8,227 bases of DNA, taken from contig JAUNBN010000050.1 of assembly GCA_030527085.1 (NCBI GenBank), forward strand, positions 1 through 8,227. The letters run 5' to 3'. Made by a program: the position numbers and the translations under genes. This stretch comes from Oscillospiraceae bacterium (GTDB taxonomy: Bacteria; Bacillota; Clostridia; Oscillospirales; Ruminococcaceae). The notes beneath the pieces were generated by a model. The model did not search any database, was not told the origin of the DNA, and was given only the letters and a program-made list of their open reading frames with translations. Numbering within the stretch: position 1 is the first letter of the stretch; every line of letters starts with the position of its first letter. This document shows, one piece after another, positions 1-5,845 of the stretch.

Positions 1-483
1 GACCGTACGACCTTCAGCGTTACCAACGGGGTGGACGGCAGGGGCGTAAACACCATAAGAAGAAGCGCGGCCGGCGCTCTCGCCGACACCTACCTGATCA
101 CCTATACCGACGGCACCGCCAGCAGCTTTACGGTCGTGAGCGGCTCGCAGGCGGCGGCCTCCTCGGCCGGCGCGGCAGCAAGCGAGGGAGAAACAATAGA
201 GGACGGCGAGACGCCCCTGAGCGGGGGTCTGGAAAGCCCGAACACCTCGGGCATCGCCGACGCCCGGATAAACGACGCGGGCTACCTCGTCATCACCATG
301 GGCGACGGCGTCACGATAAACGCCGGAAGGGTAATAGATACCGAGGAGATAGAATACCGCGAGCAGGCGGAAAACACACGTACATTGGCGCTCGTGGGCT
401 TCATAATCGCCTGCGTTTCGCTGGCGGGAAACCTCGCGGCGGCGGCAAACTACATAATCAAAAAGGCTACCGGCGGCGAATGA
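1..483 (+). CDS. Repeat-containing surface or tail-fibre-like protein with C-terminal membrane segment (5' end outside window)
   Basis: The reading frame is open from base 1, so the start lies upstream and the GTG at 31 is probably internal. The visible part has a piece of a short beta-rich repeat ending FSVTNGVDGRG, then a second degenerate copy with TYLITYTDGTASSFTV. Such T-DGT-FTV-NG repeats are common in Bacillota surface proteins and phage tail-fibre-like proteins. A low-complexity Ala/Ser/Gly/Glu linker follows. Next comes a segment resembling the frequent 'IN..G.L.IT..DG..IN.G.VI' unit. After a short charged stretch there is one hydrophobic segment (about 23 residues, centred on LVGFIIACVSLAGNLA), then a Lys-containing tail and TGA. 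I infer a protein anchored in the membrane near its C-terminus with the repeats displayed outside. A phage origin is possible, but no other phage gene is visible. The function is unknown. Confidence 0.75.
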   Translation, partial: DRTTFSVTNGVDGRGVNTIRRSAAGALADTYLITYTDGTASSFTVVSGSQAAASSAGAAASEGETIEDGETPLSGGLESPNTSGIADARINDAGYLVITMGDGVTINAGRVIDTEEIEYREQAENTRTLALVGFIIACVSLAGNLAAAANYIIKKATGGE

Positions 484-514
484 GAAGCCCCGGAGACCTG
501 TTTTAAAAAAAGGA

Positions 515-548
515 GGCAGGGCGCGAAAAACGCCCTGCCGATTCTTTT
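515..548. terminator. Bidirectional hairpin terminator between convergent genes
   Basis: A perfect 9-bp stem (515-523 with 531-539, GGCAGGGCG/CGCCCTGCC) closes a 7-base loop, CGAAAAA. On the plus strand it is followed by a modest T-rich run (ATTCTTTT). On the minus strand the same stem is followed by TCC and seven T residues (from the A run at 505-511). It therefore suits termination of both the gene ending at 483 and the minus-strand gene ending at 586, and looks stronger in the minus direction. Confidence 0.8.
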
Positions 549-585
549 GGCTGTCTCAGCTTGCCGCCTTACAAAAATATAAAGC

Positions 586-1431
586 TCACGGACGGACGAG
601 CATTACGCTGCCGTGCAAATCGCAGACGGGCAGCAGCAGCAAGCGCCCGGCCTCCTTTTCAAATGAATCTACCGCCGCCCTTACGCCGCGGTAGCGCCTG
701 TTGTGGCAGTCGTGCAGCAGAATAACTCCTCCGCTTGTCATGCGGGGATAAAACCAGCGCAGCCCGGCCAGGGTGGGCTCGTAGAGGTCGGCGTCGAGGC
801 TTACCAGCGAAAAGACGGCCTCAAGCCCCGCCGCGGTATCGGGAAAGCGCCCCGCCCGCAAAACGACGCTCTCTGGCGAGGGCATTTTTAAGAGAACCGT
901 CTCGAGGGAGGTGTCCGAAAAGTCGCCCTTTTTCGCCGCAGAAAACCCCCGTTCGCGCTCTGTTTCTATATCTCCGGGATCAAAGCCCTGAAAGGTGTCG
1001 AAGAGATAGAGTTTGCGCCGCGGAAAGAGGGCGTTTATCCGGCTTGCGAAGTCGCCCCGGTAAACTCCCAACTCGGCCATATCCCCCTCGAGGGGGTCTA
1101 TGCGCTCTTTCAGCAGCGAGAGCAGAGCGCCTCTCACGTCTAAATCCCGGCTAAAGTCCCGAAGGCGGCGCAGTTCGCCCTTAAAGCCTCCGTGCCGCAG
1201 CTGGGCTTCAATCTCGTCGGCCCTTTCCTCGCCCATTACCGCAATCAAAACGCAGTCGGGCTCAAAACCCAGCGCCTCATCAAAAGAAAAGACAGGCAGG
1301 TCCTCCGCAGAGTCTTCCTGCAGAGAACTGTTATTATCCGCAAAGCCGATAATCTGATACTGCGCGCGGTTCACAAACTTGAGCGCCATTTGGCCCATCT
1401 GACCCGCGCCGGCTATTACTAATTTTTTCAT
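586..1431 (-). CDS. TylF/MycF-family SAM-dependent methyltransferase with N-terminal Rossmann-like nucleotide-binding domain
   Basis: The protein has 281 residues in two parts. Residues 1-95 form a Rossmann-like region with a glycine motif, GAGQMG (8-13), similar to the N-terminal domains of PglD-type sugar acyltransferases and to other NAD- or nucleotide-binding sugar enzymes. Residues 100-281 match the TylF/MycF (macrocin O-methyltransferase) family. The SAM-binding strand-loop is AELGVYRGDFAS (119-130), LYLFDTFQGF (141-150) supplies the acidic residue after strand 2, and SLDADLYEPT (211-220) with LLHDCH (238-243) resembles the family's metal and active-site segments. Known members O-methylate sugar hydroxyls in antibiotics, and relatives occur in polysaccharide loci. 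I infer methylation of a glycan or sugar nucleotide; the substrate is unknown. The ATG at 1431 is preceded by a weak GGAAA ribosome site. The gene appears monocistronic, between its promoter at 1511-1539 and the terminator at 515-548. Confidence 0.85.
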   Translation of the reverse strand: MKKLVIAGAGQMGQMALKFVNRAQYQIIGFADNNSSLQEDSAEDLPVFSFDEALGFEPDCVLIAVMGEERADEIEAQLRHGGFKGELRRLRDFSRDLDVRGALLSLLKERIDPLEGDMAELGVYRGDFASRINALFPRRKLYLFDTFQGFDPGDIETERERGFSAAKKGDFSDTSLETVLLKMPSPESVVLRAGRFPDTAAGLEAVFSLVSLDADLYEPTLAGLRWFYPRMTSGGVILLHDCHNRRYRGVRAAVDSFEKEAGRLLLLPVCDLHGSVMLVRP

Positions 1432-1510
1432 AGTTTATTTCCAAAGCTTCAATCGCCGGGCAGCCGCGTCCCCAGAGCTGAAAAGCATTGCTTGCCCGCA
1501 GTTTTTAACA

Positions 1511-1539
1511 ACTCTAGTGGCCGCGGGAGGATTTGTCAA
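1511..1539 (-). promoter_or_regulatory. Sigma-A promoter for the TylF-type methyltransferase gene
   Basis: Read on the minus strand, a perfect -35 TTGACA (1539-1534) and a -10 TAGAGT (1516-1511, 4 of 6 matches) are separated by exactly 17 bases. Transcription would begin near 1504, giving a leader of about 70 bases before the ATG at 1431. That leader contains a possible CGGGCA/TGCCCG stem, with no recognised riboswitch. Confidence 0.65.
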
Positions 1540-1589
1540 GCCGGTGTCTTGCGAGCATCTCCAAAAAAACGGAAACAAACAAAGACTTT

Positions 1590-1715
1590 ATGAAGATGAG
1601 GAGTTTTCTTGCGGATATCCTCGACTTCTTTTCTTACGAGAGGATAGCTCAATGCATTCCTGAGCAGGCGGTGAAGGATGCCCGTCGGGTAGTTATCACG
1701 GGCAATGGAATCTGA
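1590..1715 (+). pseudogene. Probable remnant of a protein gene, possibly the N-terminus of a SIS-domain sugar isomerase
   Basis: From an ATG at 1590 the frame reads 41 residues with a protein-like composition: a start MKMRSFLADILDFF and an end ARRVVITGNG before TGA. The 'RVVITGNG' ending resembles the first strand and phosphosugar-binding loop of SIS-domain proteins, where 'TG.G.S' would be expected, but here the frame stops. In another frame the following bases read a short plausible segment ending LRRDVLEKMVVKI before a stop, as would be left by a deletion or frameshift. The segment is visibly more AT-rich than its neighbours, has no good ribosome site, and overlaps no known gene. A terminator lies just downstream at 1775. 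It could also be a chance ORF; the SIS assignment is weak. Confidence 0.3.
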
Positions 1716-1774
1716 GAAGAGATGTTTTGGAAAAGATGGTAGTTAAGATTTAGCTCAAGTTGCTCCACGACTTA

Positions 1775-1816
1775 AAACCCCCGAAATCTTTCGGGGGTTT
1801 CTGCGTCTTTTTTAAA
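1775..1816. terminator. Strong hairpin terminator in the gap between rmuC and the methyltransferase gene
   Basis: An 11-bp perfect stem (1775-1785 with 1790-1800, AAACCCCCGAA/TTCGGGGGTTT) closes a four-base loop. On the plus strand it is followed by CTGCGTC and then a run of six T residues, so it would end transcription of whatever the upstream remnant once was. On the minus strand it ends in TTTT and can stop read-through from rmuC into the methyltransferase gene. The near-symmetric A- and T-flanks suit a bidirectional role. Confidence 0.7.
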
Positions 1817-1852
1817 TTTTTTAAAGTAAACGAAGTCATGGCGGCCGGGACG

Positions 1853-1880
1853 TGAGGGCCCTCATTTATAATTAGCCCTC
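1853..1880. other. Palindrome and alternative stem downstream of rmuC
   Basis: TGAGGGCCCTCA (1853-1864) is a perfect 12-base palindrome. Its GAGGGC half (1854-1859) can instead pair with GCCCTC at 1875-1880 across an AT-rich loop. It lies about 50-80 bases beyond the rmuC stop on the minus strand and is not followed by a T tract, so it may be an RNA 3'-end stabilising structure, not a terminator. The rest of 1811-1930 shows nothing else I can name. Confidence 0.35.
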
Positions 1881-1930
1881 GGCAGGGGGGGAAGCGTATT
1901 GAACCCGGCCCGCACCGGCGGCCCTTTACG

Positions 1931-3220
1931 TTATTCCTCCAAAAGCTTCGCGCTCTCCTCGACGGAGGGAATGGCCGTTACCTCCTTGAGCTTGCGCTGT
2001 ATCTGCCTTGTGCGCACGCCCACGAGCTTGTCCAGCTCGCTGCCCGCCTGCTCCAGGCGCTGCTGGGTCTGGGCCAGCACCGCGCCGAAGGTCTCAAACT
2101 CGGTCTTGACCGCTCCGAGCACCTTCCAGACCTCGCCGGAGCGCTTTTGTATGGCCAGCGTGCGGAAGCCCATCTGCAGGCTGTTGAGCAGCGCCGCCAT
2201 CGTGGTGGGCCCGGCGATGTTCACCTTGTAGTCGCGCTGCAGGGCCTCGAGCAGCCCGCTCTGGCGCGTCACCTCGGCGTAGAGCCCTTCAACGGGCAGA
2301 AAGAGTATGGCGAAGTCCGTGGTGTTGGGCGGGTCGAGGTACTTGTCGCGTATATCCTTGGCAAAGAGCCTGATGCGGCCCGTCAGCTGCTTTACGGCAA
2401 TATCCACCTTGGCGCTCTCGCCGCTGTCGTAGGCCTCCAGAAGCTCGTTGTAGGCGTCGAGCGGGAATTTAGCGTCTATGGGCAGGTAGACCACGCCGCC
2501 GTCCTCCCCGGGCATTTTTACGGCGTATTCGACCCGCTCGCGCGAGCCGGGCTTAGTCACTACCTCGCGCTCGTACTGCTCGGGCGGCATTATCTGCTCG
2601 AGAATGGCCCCGAGCTGTATCTCGCCGAGCACGCCGCGGGTCTTTACGTTCGAGAGCACCTTTTTGAGGTCGCCCACGCCCGTGGCGAGGGTCTGCATCT
2701 CGCCCAGGCCCTTGTAGACCTGCTCGAGCCGCTCGTTAACGAGGCTGAAGGAGGAGGCGAGCTTTTCCTCGAGCGTTCTCTGCAGCTTTTCGTCCACGGT
2801 GAGTCGCATGGCCTCGAGCTTTTTGTTGTTGTCCTCCTGCAAAGAGGCGAGGCGGTTTTCCATAGTCGTGCGCATATTGTCGAGTTTCTGTTCGCTTTGC
2901 ATCGAGTAGCTTTTAAAGCGCTCTTCTATCGAGCGCAGGGAGTCCGAGAGTCCCTTTGTGAGCGCGTCGAGGCGGGAGTCCTGCCTCACAAAGGCGCTCT
3001 GCTGGGATTTCTGCATCATGTCGCCCATAACAGAGAGGTTGGAGGCCGTCTCCTTGCGCGACTCGCGCTGTTCGCTCAAAAGCTCCTGGCGCAGGGTCTG
3101 GAGTATCTCGCCCCCGCTCTGCTCACGGCGCGAGAGCCGCGAAAGAAGGACTATGCTCAGTATAAGGGAGCCCGCGCCGAGGGCGCAGGCGAGTATGAGT
3201 AAAGTAGTTTCAAGCTGCAT
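1931..3220 (-). CDS. rmuC: DNA recombination protein RmuC
   Basis: The 429-residue protein has the RmuC architecture. Residues 5-28 form one N-terminal membrane-spanning helix. Residues 30-190 form a long Glu/Gln/Arg/Lys-rich coiled coil. The conserved domain at about 190-400 includes TRGVLGEIQLGAILEQIM, EYAVKMPG (231-238), the YLPIDAKFPLDAY block (245-257) and FAILFLPVEGLYAEV (303-317). That domain is distantly related to restriction-endonuclease folds, and the acidic and lysine residues at 249-251 (DAK) fit the nuclease-like core. In Escherichia coli RmuC limits inversions at short inverted repeats; its biochemical activity is not settled. It is the last gene of the der-plsY-rmuC run: its ATG at 3220 lies 16 bases after the plsY stop, with GAGG about 9 bases upstream. 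Length and motifs are complete. Its place behind plsY is unusual, since gpsA often takes that position in Bacillota. Confidence 0.95.
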   Translation of the reverse strand: MQLETTLLILACALGAGSLILSIVLLSRLSRREQSGGEILQTLRQELLSEQRESRKETASNLSVMGDMMQKSQQSAFVRQDSRLDALTKGLSDSLRSIEERFKSYSMQSEQKLDNMRTTMENRLASLQEDNNKKLEAMRLTVDEKLQRTLEEKLASSFSLVNERLEQVYKGLGEMQTLATGVGDLKKVLSNVKTRGVLGEIQLGAILEQIMPPEQYEREVVTKPGSRERVEYAVKMPGEDGGVVYLPIDAKFPLDAYNELLEAYDSGESAKVDIAVKQLTGRIRLFAKDIRDKYLDPPNTTDFAILFLPVEGLYAEVTRQSGLLEALQRDYKVNIAGPTTMAALLNSLQMGFRTLAIQKRSGEVWKVLGAVKTEFETFGAVLAQTQQRLEQAGSELDKLVGVRTRQIQRKLKEVTAIPSVEESAKLLEE

Positions 3221-3236
3221 GGCTTAAGGCCTCGCT

Positions 3237-3881
3237 TTATTCGCTTTCTTTCTTTTTAATAACTATCTTCTTTTCCTCGCCGGCTCTGAGGCGGCGGATA
3301 TTGCTGCGGTGCATGTAGATCACAAGAGCGCCCATTACGAGTGCGAAGAGCGTCGAAAAAAGCTTCTCAGAATCCGTCATAAAAGCCAGCGCGAGATTGG
3401 CAAGGGGCAGAGAGGCCGCCGCCGAGATTGAGGATAGGGAAACTATCCTCGATGCCGCAAACACAGCAATAAAGACCAGGCCTACTATCAGCAGCAGCCA
3501 GGGGTTGAGTACAAGCAGTATCCCCGCGGTTATCATGACTCCCTTGCCGCCCTTAAAGCCGAAGTAGAGGGGGAAGAGATGGCCCAAGAGCGCGCAGAGC
3601 GCCGCAAGGTAGCCTCCCAGATAGGGGTCCAAAAAGGCGCTTGAAAAGATGAAACGGCCCAAGATTATGGCGGCCGCGCCCTTTACGAAGTCGCCGAGAC
3701 CCGTGAGCGCGCCGGGAACGGCGCCTACGGCGCGCAGAACATTGGTCATTCCCGCGCTGCCGCTGCCGAACTCGCGTATGTCCTTATGTATAAAGAGCCT
3801 TGTGAAGATGATCCCGAAGCAGAGGGAGCCCAGCAGGTAGGCCTCGAGGGCGGTCAGAAGTACAGCGAGCCAGACGTTCAA
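3237..3881 (-). CDS. plsY: Acyl-phosphate:glycerol-3-phosphate acyltransferase PlsY
   Basis: PlsY transfers an acyl group from acyl-phosphate (made by PlsX) to glycerol 3-phosphate, giving lysophosphatidic acid at the cytoplasmic membrane. The 214-residue protein shows the three conserved cytoplasmic motifs: GSGSAGMTN (39-47), GDFVKGAAA (63-71), and GHLFPLYFGFKGGKGV (100-115), which carries the catalytic His and glycine-rich segment. Several hydrophobic helices separate them. The tail from 198 is Lys/Arg/Glu-rich (ending KKIVIKKKESE) and longer than usual. The start is TTG at 3881, one base after the der stop; GGGGAG in the end of der lies 6 bases upstream, and the N-terminal helix begins at once, supporting this start. 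Translational coupling to der is likely. The first motif has Ser-Ala where many homologues have Asn-Pro. Confidence 0.95.
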   Translation of the reverse strand: MNVWLAVLLTALEAYLLGSLCFGIIFTRLFIHKDIREFGSGSAGMTNVLRAVGAVPGALTGLGDFVKGAAAIILGRFIFSSAFLDPYLGGYLAALCALLGHLFPLYFGFKGGKGVMITAGILLVLNPWLLLIVGLVFIAVFAASRIVSLSSISAAASLPLANLALAFMTDSEKLFSTLFALVMGALVIYMHRSNIRRLRAGEEKKIVIKKKESE

Positions 3882-3882
3882 T

Positions 3883-5199
3883 TTAATCTCCCCTTTCTCT
3901 GGTGACGAAGCGGACAGGCGTGCCCTCGAAGCCGAAGGCCTCGCGCAGGCGGTTTTCGATATAGCGCTGGTAGGAGAAGTGGAAGAGCTCGGCGCGGTTC
4001 ACAAAGACCACAAAGGTCGGCGGCCTCACGGAAGCCTGGGTCATGTAGTAAATTTTAAGGCGCTTGCCCTTGTCCGAGGGGGGCTGAACCCTCGCCGTCG
4101 CGCGCGCGAGCAGCTCGTTTAACTGCCCGGTGGTTATCCTCTGCCTGTTTGAAGCGTCAGCCAGCTTGACAAGCTCCAAAAGCTTGTCAAGGCGCTGCCC
4201 CTCTTTAGCGGAGATGAAAACTATGGGCGCGTAGGACATGAAGGAAAAGTCCTGCTCGTACCTCTTGCGCAGCTTTTCCATGGTCTTGCCGTCCTTTTCA
4301 ACGAGGTCCCATTTGTTGACGGCTATAACGCAGCCCTTGCCCTCCTCGTGGGCGTAGCCCGCCACCTTGCTGTCCTGCTCGGCGAAGCCCTCGGTGGCGT
4401 CCACCATTATAACACAGACGTCCGCGCGGCCCACAGCCGCGAGCGCTCGCAGCACGCTGTAGCGCTCGACACTCTCGCTTATGCGGCCCTTTTTACGCAT
4501 TCCGGCCGTGTCTATAAGGGTAAACCTGCCCTGCTCGTTCTCAAAATAGCTGTCTATGGCGTCGCGGGTCGTGCCCGCCACGTCCGAGACTATCATGCGC
4601 TCGTCGCCCAGAAGCCTGTTCACAAGCGAACTCTTACCCGAATTTGGCCTCCCTATAACGGCGACCTTTATATCCTCGGCCTCCGGTTCCTCATCGGAAT
4701 CGGGCTTTAAGTGAGAGCATATCTCGTCGAGCAAATCGCCGGTGCCGTGGCCGTGAACGGAGGAGACGGGCAGGGGCTCGCCGAGGCCGAGGGAGTAGAA
4801 GTCGTAGAGCTCCGGCGGGGCCGCGCCCGTGGAGTCACATTTATTGACGCAGAGCACTATGGGCCGCCCGCTCTTTCTGAGCATGGCGGCTATCTCCTCG
4901 TCGGCGGCGGTGGGGCCGCTGCGCAAATCGCAGACCATTATTATGACGTCCGAAAGCGCTATGGCGGTCTCGGCCTGCTCGCGTATGCGCGAGATTATCT
5001 CGTCCTTGCCCTCGTCGAGGCCGCCGGTGTCTATGAGGTCGAAGCGGTAAGCGCCCCACTCGCACTCGCCCAGGACGCGGTCGCGCGTCACTCCGGGAGT
5101 GTCGTCCACTATGGAGCGCCGCTCGCCTATCAATTTATTGAATAGCGTCGATTTGCCGACGTTCGGCCTGCCGACTATCGTCGCCGTCTGTTTAGACAT
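3883..5199 (-). CDS. der: Ribosome-assembly GTPase Der (EngA)
   Basis: Der is a tandem GTPase needed for maturation of the 50S ribosomal subunit. The 438-residue protein has two G domains and a C-terminal KH-like domain. G domain 1: P-loop GRPNVGKS (10-17), switch region DDTPGVTRDR (32-41), DTGG (57-60), NKCD (119-122). An acidic linker lies near 167-176. G domain 2: GRPNSGKS (183-190), VAGTTRDAID (207-216), DTAG (230-233), NKWD (295-298), SAK (330-332). The KH-like domain spans about 352-438 and includes KIYYMTQ and PPTFVVFVN. All nucleotide-binding motifs are intact; the second P-loop has Ser where Val is more usual. The ATG at 5199 is preceded by GGGTG five bases upstream. It is the first gene of the der-plsY-rmuC operon. 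I found no clear promoter between it and the rpmF terminator, so it may rely partly on read-through. Confidence 0.97.
   Translation of the reverse strand: MSKQTATIVGRPNVGKSTLFNKLIGERRSIVDDTPGVTRDRVLGECEWGAYRFDLIDTGGLDEGKDEIISRIREQAETAIALSDVIIMVCDLRSGPTAADEEIAAMLRKSGRPIVLCVNKCDSTGAAPPELYDFYSLGLGEPLPVSSVHGHGTGDLLDEICSHLKPDSDEEPEAEDIKVAVIGRPNSGKSSLVNRLLGDERMIVSDVAGTTRDAIDSYFENEQGRFTLIDTAGMRKKGRISESVERYSVLRALAAVGRADVCVIMVDATEGFAEQDSKVAGYAHEEGKGCVIAVNKWDLVEKDGKTMEKLRKRYEQDFSFMSYAPIVFISAKEGQRLDKLLELVKLADASNRQRITTGQLNELLARATARVQPPSDKGKRLKIYYMTQASVRPPTFVVFVNRAELFHFSYQRYIENRLREAFGFEGTPVRFVTRERGD
3888..3893 (-). promoter_or_regulatory. Ribosome binding site supporting the TTG start of plsY
   Basis: On the minus strand GGGGAG lies inside the last codons of der, 6 bases before TTG at 3881. 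No ATG or GTG in the frame lies nearby, and the TTG start gives the normal PlsY N-terminus. Confidence 0.65.
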
Positions 5200-5211
5200 A
5201 TTTCACCCAAA

Positions 5212-5225
5212 AGCGCCGCGGCGCT
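5212..5225 (-). other. GC-rich palindrome in the der leader
   Basis: AGCGCCGCGGCGCT is a perfect 14-base palindrome, 12 bases upstream of the der start and just after the rpmF terminator. As RNA it would form a short, very stable stem (AGCGC/GCGCT with a four-base loop) followed by TTTT and then the der ribosome site. It could act as a second weak terminator, or affect der mRNA stability or translation. Confidence 0.4.
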
Positions 5226-5237
5226 GCATTTTTTATT

Positions 5238-5267
5238 ATGAAAAAGGCGAGGATACACCCCGCCTTT
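5238..5267 (-). terminator. Terminator downstream of rpmF, before der
   Basis: On the minus strand a 10-bp stem with one G-T pair (5267-5258 with 5252-5243) closes a five-base loop and runs into TTTTTCATAAT, a typical intrinsic terminator. It starts 14 bases after the rpmF stop and should separate abundant rpmF mRNA from the der operon, allowing partial read-through. Confidence 0.75.
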
Positions 5268-5280
5268 GGCTCTTCCTTCT

Positions 5281-5463
5281 TCAGGCTTCCTTGTTTATGA
5301 CCTCGCGGCCGTTGTAGTAGCCGCAGTTTCCGCAGACCCTGTGAGGGACCATAAGCTCTCCGCAGTGGGAGCACTTTGCGAAACCGGGGACGGGAAGCTT
5401 CCACACAGAGGAGCGTCTTTTGTCTCGTCTAGCCTTGGAAACTCTTCTTTTGGGTACCGCCAT
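5281..5463 (-). CDS. rpmF: Ribosomal protein bL32
   Basis: bL32 is a small protein of the 50S subunit. The 60-residue sequence begins MAVPKRRVSKARRDKRRSS, the conserved basic N-terminus that enters rRNA, followed by the zinc ribbon with CSHC (31-34) and CGNC (44-47) and the conserved PHRVCGNCGYYNGREV block. All four Cys are present, so this is the zinc-binding (C+) form. The ATG at 5463 has a very strong ribosome site, GAGGAGGTG (5477-5469), 5 bases upstream. Expression is driven by the consensus promoter at 5541-5569 and ended by the hairpin at 5238-5267. In many Bacillota rpmF is followed by plsX; here it is followed by der-plsY, still linking ribosome and phospholipid genes. Confidence 0.97.
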   Translation of the reverse strand: MAVPKRRVSKARRDKRRSSVWKLPVPGFAKCSHCGELMVPHRVCGNCGYYNGREVINKEA

Positions 5464-5488
5464 TTTTGCACCTCCTCGAATGTGATAA

Positions 5489-5502
5489 GAGCTTTAAAGC
5501 TC
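5489..5502 (-). other. Palindrome in the rpmF leader
   Basis: GAGCTTTAAAGCTC is a perfect 14-base palindrome in the roughly 70-base untranslated leader of rpmF, about 12 bases upstream of its ribosome site. As RNA it can form a GAGCT/AGCTC stem with a four-base loop. It could be a site for post-transcriptional control of the ribosomal protein or simply a 5' stabilising hairpin. No known bL32 autoregulatory element is recognised. Confidence 0.4.
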
Positions 5503-5540
5503 CCGTGACGCAATAAATAGGCGCATTCGCGCGCTAGAAT

Positions 5541-5585
5541 ATTATACACGCCGAAGTTACCGCTGTCAATCATTATTTTTAATTG
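5541..5585 (-). promoter_or_regulatory. Perfect consensus sigma-A promoter of rpmF with AT-rich upstream tract
   Basis: On the minus strand TTGACA (5569-5564), exactly 17 bases, then TATAAT (5546-5541): 12 of 12 consensus matches at the best spacing. An AT-rich tract, AATTAAAAATAATGA (5585-5571), just upstream resembles an UP element. Transcription should begin near 5534, giving a leader of about 70 bases. This fits the strong expression needed for a ribosomal protein. Confidence 0.9.
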
Positions 5586-5591
5586 GAAACG

Positions 5592-5737
5592 GCCTGAAGT
5601 TATTCAGGCTGTATTCCCCCTTCGGGGGAAAACCTGAACGCAAATTCCACGCGGCCGGACACTGCCGCCTTTTGAGGAGTGCCCCTTCTGCACGCTTTTT
5701 CACTGTCTTTCCCTCGCCGTAGGCGGGGGAAAGACAG
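5592..5737. repeat. Cluster of intergenic hairpins, probable palindromic repeat element
   Basis: Several inverted repeats lie side by side between two divergent promoters. GCCTGAA/TTCAGGC is a 7-bp stem (5592-5598 with 5603-5609). TTCCCCC/GGGGGAA is a 7-bp stem with a three-base loop (5614-5620 with 5624-5630). GCGGC/GCCGC pairs 5651-5655 with 5664-5668. GTGC/GCAC pairs 5679-5682 with 5690-5693 and is followed by CTTTTT. The last is a 16-bp stem with one T-G pair and a three-base loop (5703-5718 with 5722-5737). CCTGAA also recurs at 5633-5638, so TTCAGG at 5603-5608 can pair on either side. No transposase or clear terminal repeats are seen. I read it as a REP-like or MITE-like dispersed element; a small RNA is an alternative. 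Confidence 0.55.
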
Positions 5738-5777
5738 CATATCCGCTTTTGATCCACTCCCCGCCTTTTGCTCTGTA

Positions 5778-5806
5778 TTGTAGTTATATTTTATATGTGC
5801 TAGAAT
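5778..5806 (+). promoter_or_regulatory. Promoter of the MATE efflux gene and downstream genes
   Basis: A weak -35 TTGTAG (5778-5783), a 17-base AT-rich spacer and a good -10 TAGAAT (5801-5806), preceded by TGC as an extended -10 element. Transcription would start near 5813, about 33 bases before the ATG at 5846. The spacer holds an AT-only near-palindrome (TATATTTTATAT-like) that could be an operator, but no regulator gene is visible nearby. Confidence 0.6.
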
Positions 5807-5845
5807 AACACGAAAAATAAATAAGGAACAGCATTCAGAGGGAAA

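Noticed and set aside
1533..1589. Extending the remnant at 1590 back to the TTG at 1533
   Set aside because: The TTG falls in the -35 box of the minus-strand promoter, has no correctly spaced ribosome site, and adds residues without protein-like character.
1750..1775. GCTCCACGA before the terminator at 1775, recalling the 3' end of tmRNA or a tRNA
   Set aside because: There is no CCA end, no T-loop motif (GTTCRA) and no acceptor partner upstream, so it is not a tmRNA or tRNA remnant that I can support.
2147..3202. A 351-codon plus-strand open frame opposite rmuC
   Set aside because: It lies wholly antisense to the well-supported rmuC. Its composition (repeated Leu, Val, Glu, Ala, His, Arg) is what the complement of a GC-rich coiled-coil gene gives, and it has no domain or ribosome site.
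4348..5145. Two plus-strand open frames (120 and 144 codons) opposite der
   Set aside because: They are antisense to both conserved GTPase domains of der and have no recognisable motif of their own.
5566..5757. A 63-codon minus-strand frame upstream of rpmF
   Set aside because: It is made almost entirely of the inverted-repeat cluster and overlaps the rpmF promoter. It looks like a typical spurious repeat-derived ORF.
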